NCBI RefSeq assembly: GCF_024220585.1
Contig: NZ_JAMXKF010000004.1
Coordinates: 682,001-746,000 of the forward strand
From: Dyadobacter diqingensis
GTDB taxonomy: Bacteria > Bacteroidota > Bacteroidia > Cytophagales > Spirosomataceae
DNA length: 64,000 nt
Direction of reading: 5' to 3'
A program made the position numbers and the translations under genes. Each line of letters opens with the position of its first letter. The first letter of the stretch is position 1. The notes below the pieces were generated by a model, which was not told the origin of the DNA, made no database searches, and saw only the letters and a program-made list of their open reading frames with translations. Below are positions 1 through 7,855 of the stretch, in pieces.

Positions 1-159
1 GAGCCGGTTTTGAATGCAGAAAGCAGGATTATAAAATGGAACGTCGACCTGACGGATATTGACAACGTACTCCGCGTTGAGTCGCATGTCCCGCATACAG
101 ACCACGTGATCGCCATCCTTACCACCCAGGGATTTCATTGCGAAGAACTCATTGATTAA
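1..159 (+). CDS. Small HMA-like protein, C-terminal part (5' end outside window)
   Basis: The first 52 codons are open in frame 1 and end at TAA 157-159. The peptide (EPVLNAESRIIKWNVDLTDI...TTQGFHCEELID) alternates short strands and a helix in the way of small heavy-metal-associated (HMA) fold proteins, but the CxxC metal site is not in the visible part. Proteins of this look are usually 60-80 residues, so perhaps a third is missing. It ends 18 bases before the MFS transporter and probably shares its transcript. The family assignment is weak; that it is a real coding end is likely from its codon structure and tight spacing to the next gene. Confidence 0.5.
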   Translation, partial: EPVLNAESRIIKWNVDLTDIDNVLRVESHVPHTDHVIAILTTQGFHCEELID

Positions 160-177
160 TATTTTAAAACCAGATAT

Positions 178-1446
178 ATGCAGGAAACTCCACCAAACAC
201 ATTTACAGGCTACCAAAAATTCATCATTGCGATTCTCGCAATAGTACAATTTACGGTCATTTTAGATTTCATGGTGCTCTCTCCCCTGGGCGCCATTTTA
301 TTGAAAGAATTATCGATCACAACGTCGCAGTTTTCATTGGTGGTTTCAGCTTATGCTTTCAGCGCCGGTGCTGCGGGATTACTGTCAGCTGGCTTCGCCG
401 ACAAGTTTGACAGAAAAAAGATCCTGCTTTTCTTTTACGTGGGGTTTATTTTCGGCACGCTGCTTTGCGGTATCGCTCCCGACTATGAATTTTTACTGAT
501 GGCGCGGGTTGTCACCGGTATCTTCGGAGGTGTTATGAGCTCGATCAGTTTTGCCATCATCACGGATTTGTTTGCCATCGAGTTCCGCGGACGCGTCATG
601 GGATTTGTTCAGATGGCGTTTGCGAGCAGTCAGGTTTTGGGCATTCCATTAGGGCTGTTCCTGGCCAATATGTTTAACTGGCATGCTCCGTTTCAGATGA
701 TTGTGGGACTGAGCATCGTCGTGGCGATCATGATTTCCATCTATATGAAACCGATCGACGGCCATTTAAAACTACAAAACAAATCCAACGCTTTCCAGCA
801 CTTAAAGGCGATATTCTCCAATGCAAATTACCTGAAAGCCTTCGCAGCAACAACATTGCTGGCAACAGGCGGCTTTATGCTGATGCCTTTTGGCAGTGCT
901 TTCGGGGTTCACAATCTGGGAATTAGTATTACCCAGCTTCCCTATCTATACATGGTGACCGGCGTTTGCATGCTTTTTGCGAGCCCGGTGATCGGGAAAC
1001 TCAGTGATAAGATCGGGAAATTTAAAATGTTTATCGTTGGCTCGGTTATCACGTCCATCATGACACTCATCTATTGCAACCTCGGCATCACCCCGCTCTG
1101 GGCGATTATGATCCTGAACGTATTGTTGTTTGTGGGCATTACCGGACGCATGATTTCCGCCAGTGCCCTGATGACGGCCGTTCCGGAGCCACAAGACCGC
1201 GGCGGGTTTATGGGCGTTAATGCGTCCGTGCAGCAAATTGCCGGTGGCGTTGCCTCCATTATCGCCGGACTTATCGTTAAAGAAACAACCTCCGGATACC
1301 TTGACAACTATGGCACCTTGGGCAATGTTGTTGTGCTCGCGGTTTTCCTTACCATCTTTTTAATGTATAACCTGCATAAATATATCTTAACCAAGCAAGG
1401 CCCTCCTGTTACTCCTGTACCCGTTGTAAGCAGCGAAGCCGTTTGA
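178..1446 (+). CDS. MFS transporter, DHA1-like
   Basis: This 422-residue inner-membrane protein shows about twelve hydrophobic segments, with a cytoplasmic loop around residues 195-215. The first helix carries the ILDFMVLSPLG stretch, and the loop after helix 2 has the basic DKFDRKK motif (GxxxDRxGRR-like motif A). These features belong to the DHA1 branch of the major facilitator superfamily: proton-driven exporters of drugs, sugars or small metabolites. The substrate cannot be read from sequence. The ATG follows the preceding small gene by 18 bases, and a VOC protein follows 19 bases downstream, so the three probably form one operon ending at the terminator near 1.9 kb. A dioxygenase-fold partner beside an exporter would suit a resistance role, but that is inference. 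Confidence 0.85.
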   Translation: MQETPPNTFTGYQKFIIAILAIVQFTVILDFMVLSPLGAILLKELSITTSQFSLVVSAYAFSAGAAGLLSAGFADKFDRKKILLFFYVGFIFGTLLCGIAPDYEFLLMARVVTGIFGGVMSSISFAIITDLFAIEFRGRVMGFVQMAFASSQVLGIPLGLFLANMFNWHAPFQMIVGLSIVVAIMISIYMKPIDGHLKLQNKSNAFQHLKAIFSNANYLKAFAATTLLATGGFMLMPFGSAFGVHNLGISITQLPYLYMVTGVCMLFASPVIGKLSDKIGKFKMFIVGSVITSIMTLIYCNLGITPLWAIMILNVLLFVGITGRMISASALMTAVPEPQDRGGFMGVNASVQQIAGGVASIIAGLIVKETTSGYLDNYGTLGNVVVLAVFLTIFLMYNLHKYILTKQGPPVTPVPVVSSEAV

Positions 1447-1465
1447 TGATGAATGTAATGACAAA

Positions 1466-1831
1466 ATGAAACTAAATCATATCAACTTAACGGTTCAGGA
1501 TGTGCCTATGGCCAGCACATTTTTTCAAACCTATTTCGAATTTAAGCCGGCCGATTCAAAACCCAATGACAGCCTTTCTGTCTTAACCGGAACCGATGGT
1601 TTCATACTGGTTTTAATGCATGAACGTCTTAATCAAAATGGCAGTACAACTTATCCGGATGCTTTTCACATCGGTTTTTATCTGGATCATGAGGAAGCTG
1701 TACTGGCAAAATTCCAGGAACTGAAAACCGGTGAGATCGACCTGCCTCAGGAACCGCAAAGGATCAGGAAAACATTTGGCTTTTATTTTAACCTTCAAAA
1801 TATCATGATCGAGATTACCACTCCTGTCTGA
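1466..1831 (+). CDS. VOC (glyoxalase/bleomycin-resistance fold) family protein
   Basis: The protein has 121 residues, the size of a single vicinal-oxygen-chelate (VOC) module. It opens with MKLNHINLTVQDVPMA and ends FGFYFNLQNIMIEITTP, the two strand signatures of the paired beta-alpha-beta-beta-beta units; His5 and the Glu in MIEI are the positions that usually bind metal. VOC proteins include glyoxalase I, dioxygenases and antibiotic-binding or antibiotic-modifying proteins; the exact activity here is not determinable. It lies 19 bases after the MFS gene and is the last gene before a rho-independent terminator, so it probably works with the transporter. Confidence 0.85.
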   Translation: MKLNHINLTVQDVPMASTFFQTYFEFKPADSKPNDSLSVLTGTDGFILVLMHERLNQNGSTTYPDAFHIGFYLDHEEAVLAKFQELKTGEIDLPQEPQRIRKTFGFYFNLQNIMIEITTPV

Positions 1832-1886
1832 TATCGTTGAATGCAGATTAGCATTTTCAACAATTTAATTTTTTTTACAAAAAAAC

Positions 1887-1911
1887 ACCTTCCTTTTGAA
1901 GGTTTTTTTTT
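1887..1911 (+). terminator. Rho-independent terminator after the MFS-VOC operon
   Basis: A 6-bp stem (ACCTTC 1887-1892, GAAGGT 1898-1903) with a 5-base loop is followed by a run of T. A-rich sequence lies on the 5' side of the stem. It ends the transcript of the VOC gene. Confidence 0.75.
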
Positions 1912-1954
1912 GTTTAAGGCACATTTCCAATTTCAATAATAACCTAATGATCAA

Positions 1955-2089
1955 TTATTTACGAAATTCACATTTTATACTTATTATATTTTTTATACTT
2001 ATTAATTTTTTAAAACTTTAAAGACTTTTTATTTACAATGATTAGTTCTATCAATATTTTACCTTTATTTACAAACGAAACAAATCATT
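1955..2089. repeat. AT-rich leader of the parA-like gene with three sets of short repeats
   Basis: The 200 bases before the ParA-like gene are very AT-rich and hold iterated motifs. TTATTTACRAA occurs at 1955-1965, 2029-2038 (one base shorter) and 2065-2074. TTTTATACTTATTA occurs twice, at 1973-1986 and 1991-2004, 18 bases apart. AATGATT (2037-2043) and AATCATT (2083-2089) form an inverted pair. In ParA plus ribbon-helix-helix partition operons such arrays are the centromere and operator bound by the small protein; that role is inferred here from position alone. Confidence 0.5.
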
Positions 2090-2123
2090 AATTCTTAACT
2101 TTTAATACATATAATACTTTTAA

Positions 2124-2888
2124 ATGAAAATCATCAGTATTGTTAACAACAAAGGTGGTGTTGGAAAGACGACTTCCGCACAGAGTATTGCAGCGGGTCT
2201 TGCTAAATTTGCTAATGCCCGTGTATTGGTCATTGACCTGGATGCACAGGCCAGTTTGACGAAAAGTTTTGGGATTACACACAGTGGTTTGAAAAAAGAC
2301 AGCGGTTCATTTATAACCGGCGAATACACTTTTGACGAGATTGTAAAAAAAGTGGGTGAAGTGGATATCTTACCAGGATCAGCAGAAATGAGCCATAAGG
2401 AGGATACAATCAAATCGGCACCGATATTTCCGTTCAACCTGAAAATCGCATTGGAGAAGGTGAAGGATCGTTATGATTTTGTGATCATCGATTGCCCTCC
2501 CGCACTGAACGGTAACACCAGAATGGCCCTAGTTTCATGTCATCAGTATTACGTCCCTCTTCAGGCTGAATTTTTGAGTTATGAAGGGCTTCGCAATTTC
2601 CTTGTTTACTCGGCTGAGATAAAAAAAATCAGTCCGACGACCAACCTTGGCGGCGTGTTTGCAACACGGTATAATCCAAAAATCAGAAAGAAAATCAGCC
2701 ACGAACTTATCAGCGCCACGAAGGAGCAACTTGGTGACGTATTTATGAATAGCTATATTCGTGACAATATTGCTTTGTCTGAAGCGCAGGCGGGCGGAAC
2801 TAATATCTTTGACTATGCCCCAAGCAGCAACGGAGCCGAAGATTATTATAAGTTAACCAAGGAAATTCTTGAACGTATAAACAATTAA
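2124..2888 (+). CDS. ParA/MinD-type ATPase (AAA family, Soj-like)
   Basis: The protein has 254 residues. The deviant Walker A motif NNKGGVGKTT lies at residues 8-17 with the signature lysine K10 and the P-loop lysine K15. Walker A' is VLVIDLDAQAS (about 34-44) and Walker B is DFVIIDCPPAL (about 119). It has no N-terminal helix-turn-helix, so it resembles the short type Ib plasmid ParAs and their chromosomal relatives. Such ATPases dimerise on ATP, bind DNA non-specifically and move cargo when a partner stimulates hydrolysis. The start ATG is followed after three bases past the stop by the small partner gene. The AT-rich leader differs from the neighbouring DNA, suggesting acquisition from a plasmid or element. 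The cargo (DNA or a protein complex) is unknown. Confidence 0.9.
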   Translation: MKIISIVNNKGGVGKTTSAQSIAAGLAKFANARVLVIDLDAQASLTKSFGITHSGLKKDSGSFITGEYTFDEIVKKVGEVDILPGSAEMSHKEDTIKSAPIFPFNLKIALEKVKDRYDFVIIDCPPALNGNTRMALVSCHQYYVPLQAEFLSYEGLRNFLVYSAEIKKISPTTNLGGVFATRYNPKIRKKISHELISATKEQLGDVFMNSYIRDNIALSEAQAGGTNIFDYAPSSNGAEDYYKLTKEILERINN

Positions 2889-2891
2889 AAT

Positions 2892-3194
2892 ATGGCAAAG
2901 GACAGGAAATTTGATTTCGCACCTCTTCCCATTGTCTCTGACATCAACGACGATTTTGAAGTAAATTCATCAATAACTGAAAATAATTCTGCTCCCACTA
3001 AAGTCACATTTGACTGCGACTACATTCTTCTTGAAAAAATGAAGGATTACGGATACTGGGAAGGATTGACACAGAAAGACATTATCCTCGAAGCGCTTAC
3101 CCGCTACTTCGACTCGGCGGAAATCCGGCCACGCCCGGACAAGATCCGTAACAAAACGAAAGTAGGACGAAAACCGAAGTCATTGGTAGGCTGA
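2892..3194 (+). CDS. Small ribbon-helix-helix-like partner of the ParA ATPase
   Basis: This 100-residue protein starts three bases after the ParA stop and is surely cotranscribed. The N-terminal 35 residues are acidic and polar. Residues about 37-75 (KVTFDCDYILLEKMKDYGYW, then a second helix with TQKDIILEALTRYF) fit a beta-alpha-alpha ribbon-helix-helix DNA-binding fold. The C-terminal tail is strongly basic (RPRPDKIRNKTKVGRKPK). In type Ib partition systems the adaptor has the opposite order of charge, with a basic N-terminal arm that stimulates ParA, so this may be a variant. No ParB/Spo0J domain is present. The RHH call comes from reading the sequence and needs a profile search. Confidence 0.65.
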   Translation: MAKDRKFDFAPLPIVSDINDDFEVNSSITENNSAPTKVTFDCDYILLEKMKDYGYWEGLTQKDIILEALTRYFDSAEIRPRPDKIRNKTKVGRKPKSLVG

Positions 3195-3203
3195 TAAACT
3201 TAT

Positions 3204-3237
3204 AACTATTGCTGGAAGTTTATTCCAGCAATAGTTT
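3204..3237. terminator. Bidirectional hairpin between converging genes
   Basis: A perfect 14-bp stem (3204-3217 with 3223-3236) has a 5-base loop. It sits between the stops of the ParA operon and the M64 peptidase and overlaps the last codons of the latter. T runs are short on both sides, so termination strength is uncertain. Confidence 0.6.
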
Positions 3238-5046
3238 CCCTGAAGTTTCATTTTTCCCATTCGAGAGACTGTACACATAAATGCCTGACTCCAATTTATT
3301 CAGGCTGATTTCTGTTGTCTGGATAAAAGTTTTTCTTAATATCTCCCGCCCAGCCACGTCATATAAAATAAAATCAGAAGATCCCGCCGGTTTTACTTTT
3401 ACAAAAATACTCCCCTTCGTAGGATTGGGAAATACCTGAACGGAACTATGAAGATCATTGTCCACAACTGGTAGCGGATCAACAAATACCTGGGTAGACG
3501 CCGACGCCATACAACCCGCCTTATTTTTTGTTGTTACAGTGTAAGTGCCCTGATTGACCGTATCGGCATTTTTTATTACCGGATTTTGTAAAGCAGATTT
3601 GAAATTATCCGGCCCAATCCAATCATAGCTGTCCGAAGACTTGGCTTTCAATTCTATCTGTGCACCTTTAAAATAGGGGCCGGTATTGGAAGCTGAAACT
3701 GTTGGAAGTGCGTTCACAACGATCCTGATTGCCGCGGGATGAACATTGTCTGTTCTCCGCTCATAACAGTCGACGGTATAATCAGCCGACAAAGCAGGTG
3801 TTACCTTAATAACCTCGGTATGCTCGCCAGTTGACCAGTTTAACGTTCCCAGGCAACCTTGCGCCGTAAGGATAGTACTTTCTCCCGCACAAACCGTATC
3901 CCGGTCAGCAACCACATGAAAATTCAAAGGGATGTCTTTTCGTTCCAGTTTCCATGTAATCGTTTTCGTCCTCCTAACTTTCCTGTCGTCCTGCCTGCTG
4001 GTGAAAGTTGAATCGAATACCGAAGCGGTCAAATCCGTAATTCGTGTGTACAATGCAGAAAAAGGGATATCAACTTGTTGCGTTTTTGCATCGAGTGGCT
4101 TACCACCAAGACTCCATTCAACCATCAATGAATTCGGATTGGGTGCCAATAACTCGACAGAGAAAGATGCGCCATTCTCTTTCATCACCACTGCTTCCTC
4201 ATTGTCGGGCGTGAATTTTTCGACCGGATCAACCAATTCCAGAATCCTTTCTACGGTAGCTTCCCTGCAAACATTGCAAAATTCCTTATGCAATACCTCC
4301 ATGAGGCAATTCGTCGTTGTTGGCTTGAACCAGTTTGATGCATCACCATCACCATGTCTGAACACGCCGATGTGCGAAGTATTAAGCCAGTTTTTCCATT
4401 TTATCGTAGCGGTATTATTGTTACTGGTCATATTAGGAGCCTCCCACCCGTATCCCGAACCTGCCCAATACTCATCATTCAGATGGGTTAACGTATGCCC
4501 TATCTCATGGACACCAATTTTATTCGCCTGCTCATGTAACGTATGCACTGCAAACGAACCACCGGAACCGCCATACCACGGAGAATTTACCAAGACCACG
4601 ATCAGATCGTAAGAAGGGAAATTCATGGCCATTAAATTCGACAATGTGGTGTAACGGCTAATGGTCACCAGCCGATGTATGTAATTTCCGAACGAAGAGC
4701 CAAAATAAGTTTCCTTCGTCTCAACCGGCTGGTCAGGATAGGCATCGAAAGCAGTTCCCGGATTCGTAATCCCACTTTCCTTCGAAGGCGTGCTGATTGA
4801 AAAAATATTGAAATAATTCCTGTAACGATTATACGGTGAGTAACTCAGGAAAAAATCAGCGAATTTTTTCGACTCATTTAAAAACTTTGGAAGCTCTTCC
4901 TCTGTAAAACCATCGCCAAGGATCACGATATTAACGCGATTGTCGATTGCTCCGGCTTTATAAATGGTATCCACAGGAAATTTCTGAGCCGCTACGCCAA
5001 TACTTAAAAGCAGCAAACCTGCTATTGCGGTAAAAGATGTTTTCAT
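3220..5046 (-). CDS. M64-family metallopeptidase with T9SS C-terminal sorting domain
   Basis: The precursor has 608 residues: signal peptide about 1-20 ending AAQ, an M64 (IgA peptidase-like) catalytic domain about 25-275, a linker with Ig/PKD-like segments, and a C-terminal T9SS type A domain about 530-608 (VFPNPTKG start, GIYVYSL near the end). The zinc site VHEIGHTLTHLNDEY is at about 179-193, with H180, E181 and H184. It should be secreted through the outer membrane and anchored to or released from the surface, where it cleaves protein; the natural substrate is unknown. Its ATG overlaps the TGA of the upstream small gene by four bases, so translation is coupled. The 3' end forms part of a terminator stem. 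Confidence 0.9.
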   Translation of the reverse strand: MKTSFTAIAGLLLLSIGVAAQKFPVDTIYKAGAIDNRVNIVILGDGFTEEELPKFLNESKKFADFFLSYSPYNRYRNYFNIFSISTPSKESGITNPGTAFDAYPDQPVETKETYFGSSFGNYIHRLVTISRYTTLSNLMAMNFPSYDLIVVLVNSPWYGGSGGSFAVHTLHEQANKIGVHEIGHTLTHLNDEYWAGSGYGWEAPNMTSNNNTATIKWKNWLNTSHIGVFRHGDGDASNWFKPTTTNCLMEVLHKEFCNVCREATVERILELVDPVEKFTPDNEEAVVMKENGASFSVELLAPNPNSLMVEWSLGGKPLDAKTQQVDIPFSALYTRITDLTASVFDSTFTSRQDDRKVRRTKTITWKLERKDIPLNFHVVADRDTVCAGESTILTAQGCLGTLNWSTGEHTEVIKVTPALSADYTVDCYERRTDNVHPAAIRIVVNALPTVSASNTGPYFKGAQIELKAKSSDSYDWIGPDNFKSALQNPVIKNADTVNQGTYTVTTKNKAGCMASASTQVFVDPLPVVDNDLHSSVQVFPNPTKGSIFVKVKPAGSSDFILYDVAGREILRKTFIQTTEISLNKLESGIYVYSLSNGKNETSGKLLLE

Positions 5047-5540
5047 TTTTTGACCAGCAGGCTATATATTTTCACTGCTCCCCGATCGGGAGTGACACTG
5101 TATAACTCGATTTTTTCCCGGGCCTGGTCTTCCTGAAAGCGAATTGAAAGAGTTCCTTTAAGGGCTGTCTGCGTGCTTTTGCTTAAATTACCATCCTGAC
5201 TAAAAACCTCGGCCGTTCTCAATAACGGGTGTTCATAAAACATTTCAACCGGTGTTCTCCGGTCACTGAAATAATGAACCACTTTAATCTGATCGGGATA
5301 AATGCTGCCCTGGCCATGATCTTTCATTTTGCCGTTACCGGCAATGGCATTAATAAGTTCTGCTTTTACGGCGCCTTTCTCCTTGTCCTGCGTAATCTGA
5401 AAATCAAGAAAAAGAATGTGATTTGCTACGCCTTTGTCATAATTAGGAAGTTCCTGCGCTCTGACATACGATCTTGCCTGCCGGCAGTGTACCAGCTGGA
5501 AGCAGAGAATAAGCAGCAATATCGTAGAGCGTCTTAGCAT
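5043..5540 (-). CDS. Small secreted protein translationally coupled to the M64 peptidase
   Basis: The protein has 165 residues with a hydrophobic leader (RSTILLLILCFQLVHC). The Cys at about 19 makes a poor lipobox (LVHC), so it could be a lipoprotein or cleaved nearby. The mature part is mostly predicted beta strand (HILFLDFQI, IKVVHYFSD, GTLSIRFQE, VKIYSLLVKK), and I do not recognise a family. Its TGA overlaps the peptidase ATG (ATGA at 5043-5046), so the two products are probably made together and may act together, for example as inhibitor, chaperone or surface partner. That is inference from layout only. Confidence 0.7.
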   Translation of the reverse strand: MLRRSTILLLILCFQLVHCRQARSYVRAQELPNYDKGVANHILFLDFQITQDKEKGAVKAELINAIAGNGKMKDHGQGSIYPDQIKVVHYFSDRRTPVEMFYEHPLLRTAEVFSQDGNLSKSTQTALKGTLSIRFQEDQAREKIELYSVTPDRGAVKIYSLLVKK

Positions 5541-5634
5541 GTGTGTTACTTTTTTGAAGGTCTTTCTTAACAGACACTAAATTACAAAAAAGCGTTGCGA
5601 GTTCACGGATATTTTACCGAAATCTAATAAACGG

Positions 5635-7026
5635 TTACAGCAATTTTAATGTTTCTTCCAGTTCCTGAATAGCAATGGCGATGTCCTTACCGGAGGTCCT
5701 GTAATTTACAAAAGCGGCCCGGATACATGTTTCACCATTTAAAATCGTGGGCGTCATAAATACTTTGCCGCGTTTATTGAAAACATCTAAAAACCGGGCT
5801 GTTTTCTCTTTCTCGTTTAACCTGAAACAAACGACATTTAACCGTACCGGCGCAGTTAGTTCAAAATCCCTGCTACCAGCCAGATAACGGCCAAATTGCT
5901 GCGCACAATCGATGTTGTTTTCGATAATCGACTTAAATCCGCTTTTGCCATAAGCCATCAGACTAAACCAGGCAGGCAATGCACGAAATCTTCTCGAATT
6001 TTCAGGGAGGAAATTCAGATAGGAAAAGTTTTCTTCCGGGTTGCCCAGATAAGGCGCGTTGGAATTCTGGAAAGTTTGCACCTGCAACTGCTGATGTGCC
6101 TTTTGCACGAGAAAAACGGCGCTGTCATAGGGCAGGTTCATCCATTTATGACAATCGATTGTAATACTGTCGGCAAATTCCCAACCTGCGACCAAGTGTT
6201 TATAATGGTCTGAACAGGCAGCAAAACCGCCGAAAGCCGCATCCACGTGCATCCAGAAATTATACTTCTGTTTCAGAGAAGAAATGGCAGCCAGATCGTC
6301 AAAATCAACCGTATTCACCGTTCCGGCACTGCAATTCAGAATGACCGATTTACCTTGCAGACTGATCAGTTTTTGCTCTAAGTCATAAAGATCAATGGCT
6401 TCACGTCCCGGAAGGTTATTAACTTTAACGATGTTATTACTACCAAAACCCAGCATTGACAACGATTTGATCACCGAAGAATGCGGCGTGGCAGCCAAAA
6501 CGACAATTTCTTTGTCCATACCATCTCTTGCAATATCCCGACCCAGCTGCGCACCCGCCCACTGCCGCCCTACGGCCAGACAGGAGAAATTGGACATCGT
6601 CGCGCCCGTTACAAATCCGCCATTGAACGTATCAGGAAGTCCCAGCAGTTCGGTCATCAGACGAATGGTTTGCAGCTCTAAAATCGCAGAAATATCACCG
6701 TTACCTTGCGTGCTTTGTGTATTCTGATCAAAAACCGGGGTTAACCAGTCACCTGCCAGTGCTGCCGGCGTAACCCCTCCTACTACGAAACCCCAATAAC
6801 GTGGCCCCGCGCTGGAAACCATTAACTTTCTGAAATTATCATTGAATAATTTGAGCGTTTTATGCGTACCCAGTCCTGCTTCATTCAGGGTTGCAAAATC
6901 GACCTGCTGATCAGTCCTCGTCGTTGGTACTTCATTGATTTCATTCAGATAATCGATGCTGCTTCTTTTGATCTCTTCCAGAATTGAAGCAATGTCTTCA
7001 AGATCATTTTTTAATACTTCGTTCAT
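5635..7026 (-). CDS. Group II pyridoxal-phosphate-dependent decarboxylase (aromatic amino acid type)
   Basis: The protein has 463 residues, normal for cytosolic fold-type I group II decarboxylases. The PLP lysine is K294 in DCHKWMNLPY; HVDAAFGG (260-267) holds the Asp that pairs with the pyridine nitrogen, and PHSS (H182) stacks on the ring. The family removes the carboxyl group from amino acids such as tryptophan, tyrosine, DOPA or glutamate to give amines; the exact substrate cannot be assigned, and some bacterial members act as aldehyde synthases. It is the last gene of a four-gene minus-strand operon, four bases after an NTF2-like gene, with an EamA exporter at the head and a divergent PLP-binding MocR regulator. 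This suggests regulated formation and export of an amine. Confidence 0.88.
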   Translation of the reverse strand: MNEVLKNDLEDIASILEEIKRSSIDYLNEINEVPTTRTDQQVDFATLNEAGLGTHKTLKLFNDNFRKLMVSSAGPRYWGFVVGGVTPAALAGDWLTPVFDQNTQSTQGNGDISAILELQTIRLMTELLGLPDTFNGGFVTGATMSNFSCLAVGRQWAGAQLGRDIARDGMDKEIVVLAATPHSSVIKSLSMLGFGSNNIVKVNNLPGREAIDLYDLEQKLISLQGKSVILNCSAGTVNTVDFDDLAAISSLKQKYNFWMHVDAAFGGFAACSDHYKHLVAGWEFADSITIDCHKWMNLPYDSAVFLVQKAHQQLQVQTFQNSNAPYLGNPEENFSYLNFLPENSRRFRALPAWFSLMAYGKSGFKSIIENNIDCAQQFGRYLAGSRDFELTAPVRLNVVCFRLNEKEKTARFLDVFNKRGKVFMTPTILNGETCIRAAFVNYRTSGKDIAIAIQELEETLKLL

Positions 7027-7030
7027 TCAC

Positions 7031-7378
7031 TTAATTATAATGCGCCCTTACAAAATTTACTTTTCCTGCCTCATCGAATTGCATAAACTCGGCCGACTTT
7101 TTGTTATTGATGCTCGTGTAATATAAAATCACGGAATTTGTCCCGGACAGCACCTCATGCAGGTCAAAAAATAGATCGGGATAAAGCGCCAGCGCCTTCT
7201 GAAAATATTCTCTCAGTTCCGTTTTGTTTCTCAATACACCTTCCTGATTTACCCCCAGATTTTGAATGACGGGAGAGTAAAATTCAATATCCTCTGCATA
7301 ATGTTTCATGATTTTGTCGATCTCCTGGCTGTTCCAGGCGCTAACCCATTCTTCTGAAAATTCTTTGGCGTTGACCAT
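7031..7378 (-). CDS. NTF2-like (SnoaL-type) family protein
   Basis: The protein has 115 residues, the size of one NTF2-like alpha+beta cone. It begins with a helix carrying EFSEEWVSAWNSQEID, then KIMKHYAEDIEFYSP, the usual start of SnoaL/polyketide-cyclase-like or DUF4440-like proteins. Such domains bind small ligands, and some are isomerases or cyclases; no catalytic residue set is clear here. It sits four bases before the decarboxylase and 23 bases after the DinB gene in the same operon, so it may act on the same small molecule. Confidence 0.75.
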   Translation of the reverse strand: MVNAKEFSEEWVSAWNSQEIDKIMKHYAEDIEFYSPVIQNLGVNQEGVLRNKTELREYFQKALALYPDLFFDLHEVLSGTNSVILYYTSINNKKSAEFMQFDEAGKVNFVRAHYN

Positions 7379-7401
7379 GGCTATTTTTTTGCTAAGTTGT
7401 T

Positions 7402-7854
7402 TTACGCATTTACAATTCTACGGTGATAATTAATCTGCCCCGTGTGCCAGGCAAGGTGCATCGCGAGATGGGTAAGTACCAGGCTATAACTTTGTTCGGC
7501 ATTGATTGTCAGAATATCGTGCGGATATTCGCGTGCTAATGCCTCATCAGACAGTTTCATAATTGAGTCCGGAATAATTTCCAGAAGTACGTCAAGTTCG
7601 TTCAATAATTCTTCTTGTGAAAAAAGCCTGGCCGAAAATTCAGCGTCTCTGTCCCTGACATAGGCGTATCCGCCAATCGGCAGCCCTATATAAGTTCTCA
7701 GATTTCCGATCAGGTGCTGGCATATGTTACCGCCCGAATTAATTGTCCCAGGAATCTGCACCCATAATGAATCCTCCGATGTATAGGCCAGGATCTCGTT
7801 TCGTAGCTTTTTGAGGTCCCGTCTGTAAAGAAAATCAAATACTGCAATCTCCAT
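7402..7854 (-). CDS. DinB-like four-helix-bundle protein
   Basis: The protein has 150 residues and is predicted to be all helical. Three histidines stand at the places where DinB/YfiT-like proteins bind a metal: one in NICQHLIGN (about 47) and two in the C-terminal HLAMHLAWHTGQI. DinB-fold enzymes include bacillithiol and mycothiol S-transferases and damage-induced proteins of unknown role. It lies one base after the EamA transporter gene and 23 bases before the NTF2-like gene, inside the decarboxylase operon. A thiol-transferase role is possible but not shown. Confidence 0.82.
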   Translation of the reverse strand: MEIAVFDFLYRRDLKKLRNEILAYTSEDSLWVQIPGTINSGGNICQHLIGNLRTYIGLPIGGYAYVRDRDAEFSARLFSQEELLNELDVLLEIIPDSIMKLSDEALAREYPHDILTINAEQSYSLVLTHLAMHLAWHTGQINYHRRIVNA

Positions 7855-7855
7855 T

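Noticed and set aside
3932..4612. 226-codon plus-strand open frame opposite the M64 peptidase
   Set aside because: It lies wholly inside the well-supported peptidase gene on the other strand and has no family features.
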